This document shows, in pieces, positions 1 through 10,915 of a stretch of DNA of 21,304 nucleotides. Source of the stretch: Choristocarpus tenellus KU-1152 (lineage: Eukaryota; Phaeophyceae); contig CAXNAD020000351.1 of NCBI GenBank assembly GCA_964200185.2, positions 1 to 21,304 of the forward strand, in the 5' to 3' direction. A program made the translations under genes and the position numbers. The notes under the pieces were generated by a model. It saw nothing but the letters and a program-made list of their open reading frames with translations. It searched no databases and had not been told where the DNA came from. Every line of letters begins with the position of its first letter. Position 1 is the first letter of the stretch.

Positions 1-1171
1 GGTCTCCCCCATCAGCGTAGTCCATGACAATGCACAAAGTATCCCGCGTGGGTCCCTGAGGGAAGCTCTCCCAGTACCGTACGATGTTAGGGTGGCAAAA
101 GGTGGATAGCAGCAGGGCCTCTCGGCGGGCCTGAGCAGGTAGGTAACAAGGGCCATCGCAGTGGGACAGAAAGCATGTTTGCATAAGAAAAGCACAACGT
201 GCATCGAGGCATGGGCTTGGGGATGTCTTCGGCAGTGGAAGAGAGAAAGGCAGTCATTTGGATCTGATGTGAATTCTTGGGGAAGGAGCCAGGAACGTAG
301 AACGGAAAACGTGAGAGATTTGTCGCTTGCAATAGCTTGGGGATCAGGAAATAGGTGATGTAGACAGAGAATTTTCGTGCATGCCCATGAGATTATCCCT
401 TGCAATTAAAAAAAAAATCAAGTTTGAAACAATTCTGGAGAAAATGAGAAGAAAACATTGTAAAATGGCATCTTTGCCATCAAGGCGCCGGGAAGAGCAG
501 AAGGTTTCTCCTGTGACAATGGGTCTCATCACTCTCTGACTGGGGTAGGCATAGGCCAAGGGTAGAGAGAGGGGTTGTAACGTATCCAGACTGATGACTA
601 GATCAATACAACACATATCTATCCCCAATGTCAACCCACCTCACTTCTCTGCCGAGCACCAAGTTTGGTCATGTCGATCTGCTTTATGATGCATGCCTGT
701 TACAGACAAGTTGGTTGGGAGGAATGTTAGACAGCAAGGCATCCTTGGGGGCATCAATAAGGGATTGATCGCATTCTCAGCAACTAAAACTAGACGCAAT
801 CGTTGCCTTACGACTCTATGTAGAGCAGAGCAAGACCTTCCCATTCAGTCCTGCTAAGTTAAGGTTTACAATAGACCCTCAAACACATGTTACCCTTGCC
901 AATGAGCACACACGTACACTGTAACAGCGCTTGTAGGATACACAAGGTTCAGACGAATCTTGACAAGATACGGAAGTTATTTTGGTCACCCATACACAGA
1001 CTACTCCTATATCAGACATCAAGTCAGATATAGGAGAGAACATACAGAGGAGTGATTAGTTTTTCCTTTTTCTTGCTTCTTTCACACCTTATTGTCACTG
1101 CACCGTCTGCATAGGAGTGCCTTTCCGAAGCTTCCCTGCCCCACAATCCTTGTAATGCTGTATTGGTCCAT
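1..1171 (-). CDS. NIMA-related (NEK) Ser/Thr protein kinase, N-terminal part, runs off left edge
   Basis: Three exons read on the minus strand: 1171-1088, 696-640 and 130-1 (cut by the window edge), all joined in phase 0 at GT-AG borders. They give the first 90 residues of a kinase domain that begins almost at the start Met. Visible parts: the glycine-rich loop GQGSFG (residues 11-16), the ATP-anchoring Lys33 in CIIKQI, the helix-C Glu51 in ARREALLLS, the NEK-typical HPNIVRYWESF (about 60-70), and the hinge IVMDYADGGD (81-90). The HPNIV.Y.ESF plus DY.DGGD pattern is characteristic of NEK kinases, which act in cell-cycle, ciliary or microtubule processes; which of these applies here cannot be told. 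The start ATG at 1171 has A at -3 and G at +4, and no N-terminal extension is needed. The catalytic HRD and DFG motifs and any C-terminal domain lie outside the window. Introns are 391 and 509 bases. The gene is divergent from the aminotransferase gene. Confidence 0.9.
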
Positions 1172-2526
1172 ATTCCTGTAGAGGTAGCAGCCTACGCAAT
1201 CGCACTTGCACAATTAACCCACCAGTAGCTACGATGGATGAGGAATTACTTGAGCTAGCTCGTTTAAATTAATCTTCTATTCAGTGGCACTGCCCCTTCC
1301 ACTTTCTCTTTTCTAGCTTCCAAAAGTATCTATTTGAGGTGGCGAAAGATCAGCAACTGAGTCAACAATGGCACACACACAACTCGTTGTTGACGTCATG
1401 CAAAATTCCAGTGCTGGTTCTACACGCCACCATGCACCTCCTTAGCACCTGTCCAAAGTAAAAATACAGGTATGCACCGCCACAGATTTGACGGATATAA
1501 AGTTAATGGAGAATTTGCCTGTCAAGACAGTCAGACCAGTTCGAACTGGGGCTCGAGGGGTCTCGTTTACGACATGGACACAGACAAAATCGCTGAATCC
1601 CTGCCAGTGAGGAGATTTGGAACGAGCGAAGAGATCTGACTTGGATTGTCCATAAGCAATGTGACACTCTGCTTCAGGGTAGAAATGAGGTCATGACCGA
1701 CAACAAGAAAGGACAAAAGACCCGCCTATTATCTCAACAAGACCGATGATAAGGAGGGGAAAGATAAAGAGCAAATACAAACGACGGCCTATTGAAAAGG
1801 GAGGGCAGACTAGTGCAGGCGAAGGAGAGCAACCAAAGGGGAGTAGGTGCGGCAACCAGCAAGTACAGAGCATCTCAAGCAATAGTCGAGGAGGTCAGAG
1901 TTCATGTCCTGGGACAGGGTGGAAAGAGGAGATGTTGATACACTGTAGAATACAAGCCTTCCCACACCTTTCGATAGCACAAACGAGCTATAGGATTCAC
2001 AATTGAGAGGGCGCACTCAATTCAACGATTCATGGCCAGCACCATTCCATCTGTTGTGGGAAGGTGGTTGATCGTTGATCCATTACACTTCTGGACTAAT
2101 TTTCTCAACCTCTCTCCACTTTTTTTGAATTTTGGTTTTTCGTATGTACTCTATTTGATATAGGATGTTTATTAGTGTTATCAAAGACATACATACAACA
2201 ACACTATTCATGTAATCCAAATCTTTTTAATAAACTTCTTTTTGAATAAACACGTAAACGACGAAGGTTTGTATAAGTTAGAAGGCCTCCTATTCCCATT
2301 TTCTTTTGCATTGTAGTTCAATACATTGTCGTATATCTCTTCTGTCACACCTTACTAAACAATTCTAGAGACGGTGTGGTTTTAGGTAACTACTCTCCTT
2401 TCGTCAGTGTCTCCGTGTCTCTCTTCGAAGTTTAGTTCACTCACAAAACTACCCCCTTTACACGCGTTGGGTACTCAGAGCTGGTTTCAAATAATCTCAA
2501 GTCCCGACCTGTGGTATCAAGGAAAC
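1172..2526. promoter_or_regulatory. divergent spacer between kinase and aminotransferase genes
   Basis: About 1.35 kb lie between the start codons of two genes transcribed away from each other, so both 5' UTRs and promoters should be here. Short open frames exist on both strands, for example a 21-codon ATG frame at about 1574-1639 plus, but none shows family resemblance or convincing splice sites. No TATA box, tRNA or repeat could be assigned with confidence. Confidence 0.4.
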
Positions 2527-5500
2527 ATGGGATCATGTGAGGATTCTGACCAGCTTCAAGTACTTAATCATGTGAGTAATAAATTGCTCAACGAGCTGAG
2601 GGACATATTCTAGAATAGAGATGTAACAATTTCCCTACAGTGTAGCTTGAAAGGCTTATGTTTGGCATTTCATTGCGTTCGTTGCCTTAATATGCCACGA
2701 TATGCCAGGATGATGTGTTGTGTCGGTTGCGGGCTGCTCTTCCCCCGGAGAACGAGAAATGGTGGGCGTTTTACAGCTCAGTCTACAACGGCGTTGTGAC
2801 AGACCCTACCCTCATGTTGTTGCCAATAGACGACCATATGGTGCATCGAGGGCATGCAGGTGAGTTGGTTAGCAACTTCAATGCATGTGTTATGGCACCA
2901 TTGGGGTTCCTTCATGCATTTCACTTGCCGAGATGAACCTTTGCGAGGAGTTGATTCTCTTTCCAATATGTCTGCTTGCCGTTGTTATAAGTGAACATGC
3001 TATAGCCGCTCTTAGAGGAATGCTGAATGTTCAATACGTATTTTTTGTCCAGATTAATACCCACTCGCTGCATGGTGGTATATATCTTGTTGGTATATTC
3101 TTGTCCCTTACACAGAGCATTGGGATGGCTTGCAACTATACACCCTTTCTAAAACGAACCCGAAGCTCTGCAAACATGCTTCGAGAACATAGCATAGTGG
3201 CCTTGGGATATTTATGTATATATATATTATGTATCGTAGGGTCAGTGCCATGTCTTTAAGTTGACAGTGGCTAAGAAGGTGGTCAGACAGAACAACTAGG
3301 CATCACTTGTAAAAAAGAGTACAGTAAGACGGGGGTGACTTTTCATGTGAAGCAAATAATTTGCAACCCAGCAAACACCAGTGTACATTAATCTCCTACA
3401 CCCATATACTTACTACTTCATACTTTCGTGCCAACGTCAGTTTTCGACACTTGCAATGTCAAGAATGGTCGTGCCTACGGTCTTGACTTCCATCTCGATC
3501 GATTCCTCAGAAGTGCCACTGCGGCACGGATCAAACACACCTACACCAAGGAGAAGCTACGATCGATCATAATTGGAACTATTGCTGCTGGAGGGCGAAG
3601 ACTCAAGGGGCAGTCCTTTGTTCGCTACTGGCTGAGCGCTGGAAGGTCAAGAGTTTGCCTCTAACCAGTTGCTGATGTATCTTCATGCCTGTGCTAGAAC
3701 TGATTTTGATGAGTGGTTGGGGCTTTGGAGGGGAAGTGTTTCTCCAGAAGTTGGTTCTTCATGCAGGTCTGCGCTAGAGCTACTTCGAGAAAGTTTCCAC
3801 AGAAATAGTTGACCCAACTGTGTGCGCTTTTGAAAGCTTGGGAATGGACTGCCGCCATTGTATTCTCAGCACGTTTATCCAATCCAGCTGCAAATTGTCA
3901 TGCATAGTGCACTAAACAACGTGTCCTATTTTACCTAGTGCAATCGAGAGTTAGGATGAGAAACGATCGGATCGTATGGTCTCTGTGAAAAAGGTGGTTG
4001 TACATATCGAAGCAAATATTGTACCTCATATATCCAAGCCCGTGCCGGTGTGGATAAGACTGGATGCTGTGCTTGGCTGTGGCATTTCTTACTCTTACAC
4101 ACAGAATTTTCCATGCACTGGATCTTCTGGAATGATGGTGGTGGTTGTGGTGGGGGATCAATGTTCTTGCTCGCCGTATATATAGCTTGGTGATTTTCAT
4201 TTTTGCTCCCTTTTTTTTTTTTGCAATCACTATTCCCTCTCGATCGCAATCTGTCAAAGAAGATCAACCTCCGCCTTCAAGATCCAAATTACCAGATACA
4301 CTGCATATCCTTTTTTCGTGCTTCTTGTAAAAGAGGAGACTTTGGTATACTACCTTGCGAGGATGGAGGCGGAGCAAACTTGTACGTTGTGGTGCATGAC
4401 TTTGGCGTTGGCCATACCTGTGAACCTGCAAAAGAACATATTGTTGATGTCCCCATGAAGCCCAAGCTCCTGGCTTCTATGAAGTCCAACAACTACCTTC
4501 TCAATGCACTCACTGCCATGACATCACAGGTCACAGTCTGAGCTGGTGTGGGGTGAAGGTGTTGCTGTGTGTGCAGGTGTTTCTTTTTATTGAGAATGTG
4601 TGTGGAGGGTATTTAGCTTGGGCCGTCTGCCCTGTTGCTACAGCTGTAGAGGGATGGAAGGAAACACTCGTGACCTCCGTGCAATCAATTTATATTTATT
4701 TGTGTTGCATTTAAGTTTGAAGATTTTTCGCTGACACCCTCTTCTACGTTCGTGAACTTTGTTGCCTTCTCAAATGCTTGCCTCCCCTACCCCCTTTTCC
4801 TGAGTCGGAAGGAGATTGTTGTCAGACGGTTAGGTGCCACCAAATTGCTAGAGCTCCACTGACTCGTTGTTCGTTTTTGGGGTGCTGAAGTAGTAAGTGG
4901 TACAATATTGAGTCAAGGGGTTCCCTGTCAATATGTTGATCATATTTAGTGGTCCATGAATTTGACAAGGGCATACCAAGTCATTTGATGAGTAGAAGAG
5001 ATGGCGGTGCATTCTTATTAACTAGATATATCCCAAGCCTTACCATCTTGCACTACCTCACTCAGTACTTCTGTTACCCACCCCTTACCTCATCCTCCTT
5101 TGACCCCACTGATCCTTTTCAGGATAAAGGAGGGTCATATGGTATACAGGTTGACTCAGAGGGCAATGTTGGTGAGACATGCACAGGCAATGTGGTCATA
5201 GTGGACAAAGCTGGAGTGCTTCGGACTCCAACATTTGATGGGACGATCCTTCCGGGAACAACATTACAGCGGGCATTTGCCCTGGCTCCTAAGCTTGTGG
5301 AGGTGATGTTCTGGTGGTTCAAAACATTTCAAATCCTTCAAAGCATAGGATCATGTTATTTGACACCTCAAATGTGAGTGAGGCCTGACCTCCTTCTGTC
5401 ACCTTTATGAGGTACAAGTGCCATGTATATTTCACACTTTCGGCAGCATCCGTTCTTCACATGGAAAACCCAAACATGTAAGGGAGTCTAACCTACATTT

Positions 5501-6127
5501 GTGTCTTGTGGTGGCAACACTATGTATGTTCCAGGATGGTCTACTGAGTGACTTTGAGTTTTGCACTGTACCAGCTGCTACTCTCCACCTAGCAACAGAG
5601 GTGGTGATCCTAGGAGGGGGAGGAATAGTACCAGTTGTCGAGGTGGATGGAAAGCCTGTGGGAGGGGGTGAAAGTACCCCGGAACCAGGGCCTGTCTTCT
5701 TGGCACTGTTTAAGTTGCTGGATGCAGGTGAGGACTTGGTTGACAAAGGTAAACCACCCTGCCACAACCGTCTATGTCCCAATTTTCTGGCTAATTGGGG
5801 GTGAAGTAGTGGGGCTTGTTCAAGCCACGTTCTCCTCTACAGTCTTGGACATAAAGGGTGAGGAAGTATGACCTGCTGTATATTCTGTATAAGGGTTGGA
5901 TCTCTACACCATGTGTGTAGTGTGCTACTGTGGTTCCTCATAAGCCCTCTCAAAATGTCAAGTATGGAGTGTTGGTAAGGCTGAAGCATGTCCAGCACTG
6001 ACGACTCTCTTGCCTTGTTGTTCCTCCTCGTGCTCTCCATAAAATCGATGCTTTGAACTCTTTTTGCTTAGACATGGATGGAGACGAGTTCACTGATGAA
6101 GTGCCATATCATCAATATCAGAAGTGA
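2527..6127 (+). CDS. PLP-dependent class IV aminotransferase (D-amino-acid transaminase / aminodeoxychorismate-lyase-like)
   Basis: Seven exons: 2527-2571, 2709-2859, 3441-3645, 4334-4529, 5123-5302, 5535-5727 and 6072-6127. They give 341 residues, close to plant and bacterial members of fold-type IV. Family signatures: DDHMVHRGHAVFDT (exon 2/3 junction), HLDRFLRSA, RYWLSAG, the Schiff-base Lys184 in MKSNNYLLNAL, the cofactor-region Glu217 in GNVGETCTGN, and ILPGTTLQR before the C-terminal domain. The closest style is the plant D-amino-acid transaminase group, whose relatives include branched-chain aminotransferases and 4-amino-4-deoxychorismate lyase; sequence alone does not settle the substrate. 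ATG 2527 has A at -3 and G at +4, and no transit peptide precedes the conserved region, so a cytosolic enzyme is inferred. The terminal exon at 6072 adds DMDGDEFTDEVPYHQYQK, which fits the usual acidic ...VPY end of the family. A second, shorter terminal exon (5843-5871) is also phase-compatible. Confidence 0.9.
5843..5871 (+). other. possible alternative last exon of the aminotransferase gene
   Basis: A pyrimidine-rich stretch ending CTCTACAG precedes 29 bases that read VLDIKGEEV then TGA when joined in phase 1 to the aminotransferase. Both the donor at 5727/5728 and a second one at 5748/5749 keep the frame. The 6072-6127 exon matches the family C-terminus better, so this one is treated as alternative or fortuitous. 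Confidence 0.2.
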
Positions 6128-7273
6128 TAAATGCACATCATGGGGCCTCACAGGTTCCTGTTATGTGTCATCTTCTACCACTACACCCCAAATGTGGCAT
6201 GCAGTGTTTTTGACTGGGTGATCGTTAATTGCAATGAGTCAACACCCTGCTGAAGACACCTCCTGGCAAAATCCCTTCAACTTGAATTTTTGCCTGGGAA
6301 CTGGTTTATAACTTTAATGTTCACCCAAGAGGTAATGTACCTTGCAGCAGTATGTAACTGAATTGATTTGTGGGTTTCAGGTGAAAAACTTGATCCACTA
6401 ACCGATCATCTGTCTCTGTGCCATGTGTGTGTTACAAGTACAAACCCTCATTGCTACATGTCTGCCAATGCCGATCACTGAAAAGGAATGAGGTGTGGTT
6501 GGGGCAAGGTGGCACTTCATTGTTTCTTGCAACGTGTAAGTATTGAGCTGGTTCTAGCTCACTGTTACAAACAGTGTACCGGTGGGTCTACATATCAACC
6601 GTTTCCTCATCTCACATCTTGTGTGTTTACATTACTCATACCGGCTCTTTGTATTGCACATGTGCTCACATCAACCCCACACATGCCTATCTTAACTTTA
6701 ACTGCGGTGTTGTCGATATGTGTCCATATGCTGGCTCTAACCAGCTCCATACTTGTACATGGTCTTTGGTCTTACACCTTACATCTATCTGTGTTCTAAT
6801 AATGGAAGTTTCACAACCTTTGTAGTGTTACTCTACAACATGATAAAATGCATGCTATTTTTATACATGCTGCAGAGTCACAGAAATGCAAAGAATGGGA
6901 AAAGAAGTCTTGATCTCACTGGCCTTGAGATACTCCGTACCATTTATATTACAAAAAGAGTACAAACTCTACATCTGTTTTATGCAGAAATATTGCTAGT
7001 GGGCTGGTCGCTCCAGGAAAGGTCCACATATTAAATTTAACTTCTCAGCACAGTCACCAGAGTAAGAACAACTATTTATTGTTTGAGCACACAGATATTT
7101 AACTAGAGACAATATACAATAATCATTCGTTCCAGTATGCATGTAACAATTCGACCCTTTTTGAGTTTGATACCAATATGGATACTTCAGTCTGTCAAGG
7201 TTGAGCTTAGACTTGAAATTACAGTACTATTCTTATTAAGATGCACAAAATCAACATTGAAGTAAGTGTCGTT
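6128..7273. other. spacer between convergent genes, no gene seen
   Basis: This 1.15 kb holds the 3' UTRs of the aminotransferase (plus) and the HAD hydrolase (minus). Open frames of about 80-100 codons on the plus strand at 6488-7034 have overlapping alternatives, no family resemblance and no clear splice borders. They are regarded as chance. Confidence 0.5.
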
Positions 7274-10200
7274 TCACCACTCAAGTCGAGGAATAGTCCA
7301 TGTTGGGGTTACACCCTCCTTTCTAAAAACCTCACAAAGGGCATGAGTTGAAATTGAAAAGGGAGATGTTCCTTTTGCAGCATCAACCCCAAGCTCCTTG
7401 CCATGGATACCACCAGCCACAAAAAGTGAGTCCACCCCTGATGTCTCTGCTCCAACAATGTCATGAGCCAAGCTGTCACCCACCTGAGAAGCAGTTGTGT
7501 AGCAAGGGGACCACACAAGCATGCGAGTATGTGGGAGGTAAAGGAAAGAGGGCAGGATGGGGAGTACACCCGAAGGTAGCTCTCAATCCATTACACCATG
7601 ATTGCACACATTAGGTATGATGTACTCCTAAACACTATGCATATCAAATGTGAAGCTTGAAGCAGGGGTCTGATGCAGGGAAAACCATGTTTCATGTATG
7701 GGCACTGTGCAAAGAGATGTGGAGGTCCCCACCTAGGTTCTTTCAAGTACAGAAATGAAAGCCCACAGATCGTTAATCCTGCGCTATCATACACATTCAT
7801 TGGTGTGTTCTATGCAGGTAGTGCATAAATACCACGAGAAATTGTGTACTAAACACGCAGTTTTCCCATCACGCTACCTCAATAACGCATCATGTCACTG
7901 AGAGAAGTAACAGGAATATGAATGTCAGTGCATGGATTGTGTGCATGATCAACCCCTTTCCCCTTACAGAATAAATGATGGTAGCATTGTTATTGGCATT
8001 CAAAATAAAGAGTGAAGGAGGGACACACTACCCACATGTACTATCCTCTCCTTGGGCAGTGCCATCTTGTCCACGGCTGCTTGATAGTGCTCCTACACAT
8101 GGAGTCACAAAGGATAGGAATTTGTACCGCAAGGCAATCCCGGTATGGGGGGCAAAACGTATTTTCAGTTTCAGGGTTAGGATTAGGTTCAGGGTGTTCT
8201 ATGTCAGTAAGGAGGAGGGGTTGAAGAACGAGGGGAGGCAAACTGACTCAGACAGAGAGGGTGAGTGAGGCCTACAACAAACAAAATATGTAGGGGAAAG
8301 AAGTAGGCTGCATACCTCTTGTACAGGACGCTAGGAAAGGGGATGAGGCACCTGGCTATTTAAGTCAGTATAATGGATCAAATAGAGTACCTCACTTGTT
8401 TTGCAAAGCAGCCCACAGCCTGGGTGTGCACAACGCAGTGACTTTCTGCTCTTGGTGTCAGCTTTGCGAGGTAAGATGGTTACACACAAACACACACAGC
8501 CTGGCATTTGCTTTCCAAAGTTCTCCAGGCCTGTAATACCATAAACAAATATTTGACCACTTGCCGGACAAAATTTAAAAGACCCACCCAATCGAACCAC
8601 ATGAATGCAGCTAATGTTGTGATAGTTCATTATCCCCTAAATTGATGTATAGCTCACCACGTAAGGTTTCCCGAAAAAGCGAACTTCGCCACCCATGGCT
8701 TTGTACCTCATTGCTAGTAACCCTGGCATGTACCAAAGACCCCCTTCTGGACTGTTCACGGTTATGTCCGGGTTGACATTGATCATCGGCAGCCCACGCT
8801 CAATACCCACCTATGTTCAGAGGCACAGAAAGGGAAAAGGGAGAAGCCCACTGCATCAAGTACCTACAAATATTGCTCAGTAGGCACTGTTGAATGTACA
8901 CAGCAATCACAGGGGTACTGCAAATAGAATGCAGAAATCTCCACTGAGTGCATGAGATTCTCATTATCAATACAAGTGAAGAGGCTGTGATTTTTAGTTA
9001 TCACTACGCACAAAATACCAAAGAGCAAGCACTCTTGTACTTTGTGGGGTAAGATCACATGATCTGACAAAGGAGATATATTCGTATCCAATATTATGCA
9101 AGGTCGACAAGAAATGAGCAACTAACATTCCTTTCTTACTCACAGCACCTTGAAAACCTCTTCATAAGTATCTACTTCTCCTGAATTCCTCATCCCAGTC
9201 TTTTTGGTACCATTGTCATCCACAATTGTGTCAGGACCATGGCAAAGTAGGAAGTCCGCCTCGCTGGGAGAACTGTAGTCAAGACCCAGGGCCTAATTTC
9301 CAAGAAATGGGCAACATTGAGACAAGGTAAGGGGCAGGTCAAACAGAGTCAGAGAAAGCAAGACATACATGAAGAGGATCTAGTTTCACACGGTCTTCTC
9401 ATAAACCGGTTGAATCCACCTCTATCCCAGGAGTTCAGAGTCAACTGGCTTGAAAAAGCAATACGATGTGAATATAGAGGATCTCCACCAATCTCTGTGG
9501 GATGCACTTTGAGGAATGGAACAGGGAAATAAAATACTAATGTAGATCCTCCAACCTACTGAAAAGTGCACAAACTCAAAGATATTAATAGAAATTATTG
9601 TCAGAATAACTAGTAATTCTGCAACAGGTATACTTCAAGAAACAGGAGGTATAAACATTGATGTAGTACGGTACCACATGAGATTGATATCAATGTTGCA
9701 ACTCACCCAAAGCACATAAAAGGCACGTGAAATTGTCCTGCAGGTACCCACCTCTAAAAATCCATCTGAGTCAGCTCCATTCCATCCCAGTAGGACTGTT
9801 TTTTTCCCAGCCAGGTCATTCTTCATCATATACTGAAAGCCCTCCTGGGTTAGGGGAAGGACACAGATGCAGAGTTGCGTGATCAGCCGATGTTAACAGC
9901 TGTAGAGTCTCAACTAGTGAACCGGCAGTCTGATCCTTTGAAAATAGAATTAAGAGATAAAGATGAATTGTGAGAGCTTAACATATTCATATAGACCAAA
10001 CCCCACATATTCATTTGAGTACTTGAGATGCATCAGTCTCCAGTGTCGAGTTTAGGTCGATGTTGCGGTTGTATGCTTACGCACCGAGGAGGATGCAGTC
10101 ACCCCAGCACAACTCCCAACACCATATATCACTCCAATAACCAACCACCCATGCCACCCCCAAGGCTGACCTCGCCAGAAGTAACACCTCCCTCGAACAT

Positions 10201-10691
10201 ATCAGGAGTGAACCCGTAATTAGGTAGACGGTTCATCGTGAACGCCTCCCTCTTTGAGGTGTTGCTCAGAATCACGAGACGCTTCCCTCGTTGTTTTAAC
10301 TCTTCCAAGCATACAACCGCCCCAGGGAGTGCATCCCGCCCGTCTGATGCAAGAGGGTGTCAAGATGTGTGCGAATTTGGTGTCATAGCGGCTGACGTCT
10401 GACTGCAGCAAGCAATATACATCATCCAGGCTAACATTCACACTTGAATCACCTACCGTGCAGCACCCCAAATTGGTCTAGGATGAAGCCATCGTATTTT
10501 TCAGCCAGTTCTCGCACCCCAGCAAGAATTTGGGAAGACTTTGTAGTCATGCTGAGGCCCCTTCCTTTCTGATAGCAGGAGATTTGCCAGCCTCCAACAG
10601 GCAAGGATCTTGCAACAGAAAACGAGAATCCTCGAGTGAGGGAAGGAAGTAAGGCTAGAGTTCCTACCAGGCAAGGGCGAAAGCTGGCCAT
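7274..10691 (-). CDS. HAD-superfamily class IIA hydrolase (TIGR01459-like), with N-terminal presequence
   Basis: Seven exons read on the minus strand: 10691-10457, 10343-10171, 9844-9752, 9292-9149, 8810-8658, 8092-8036 and 7483-7274. They give 354 residues. All HAD motifs are present: motif I LDQFGVLHDG with nucleophile Asp72 (split by intron 1), motif II LVILSNTS (Ser105), motif III Lys263 in FFGKP, and motif IV VGDSLAHD (Asp288, Asp293). INVNPDITV and LFVAGGIHGKELG are typical of the class IIA group to which plant and bacterial TIGR01459 proteins belong. They are presumed small-molecule phosphatases; the substrate is unknown. The first 47 residues have Arg, Ser and hydrophobic residues and no acidic residue before the second in-frame Met (position 48, base 10550), which suggests mitochondrial or plastid import. 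The donor at 9149/9148 is a weak GTGCTG; a stronger GTGAGT five bases downstream breaks the frame. Intron 5 carries a short telomere-like stretch. Confidence 0.9.
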
Positions 10692-10915
10692 TCCACTCTT
10701 GCCCTGGTTGTGCACCGTTCTGCGCGCACCTCTCCATGTTGTGTTCAATCCTATCAAGAACGAACCTATATTTTTTAGTTTTAAATATTTGTACCTCTCA
10801 ATATTGTATGATGCGACGATCACATTAACCTCATCAATATTTACAATCAACTAACTTCCCATCGACATAAGTTACTTGACAATCTACAGAGTGTACCCTA
10901 ACAGAGAAACGACGA
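10692..10915. promoter_or_regulatory. compact divergent promoter region
   Basis: Only 224 bases separate the start codons of the HAD hydrolase (minus) and the oxygenase (plus), so both promoters and 5' UTRs must overlap here unless the start sites differ. The stretch around 10766-10815 is AT-rich (for example TTTTTTAGTTTTAAATATTT). No named binding site could be assigned. Confidence 0.5.

Noticed and set aside
344-634. Minus frame with RRLDGKDAILQ, first considered as a kinase exon
   Set aside because: The true glycine-loop exon (1171-1088) and lysine exon (696-640) join in phase to the 130-1 exon, leaving no place for it. It also lacks the catalytic lysine and a usable donor.
1530-1550. AGTTCGAACTGG, resembling a tRNA B box
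   Set aside because: No A box at the right distance and no cloverleaf could be drawn.
2407-2526. In-frame extension upstream of the aminotransferase ATG
   Set aside because: There is no ATG in this stretch and no acceptor with a matching upstream exon; ATG 2527 has good context.
9141-9147. Strong-looking donor GTGAGT after GTGCT in the HAD gene
   Set aside because: Using it leaves phase 2 and runs the next exon into a stop. The weaker GTGCTG five bases before it keeps the frame and the conserved VFK-VGIERGLP sequence.
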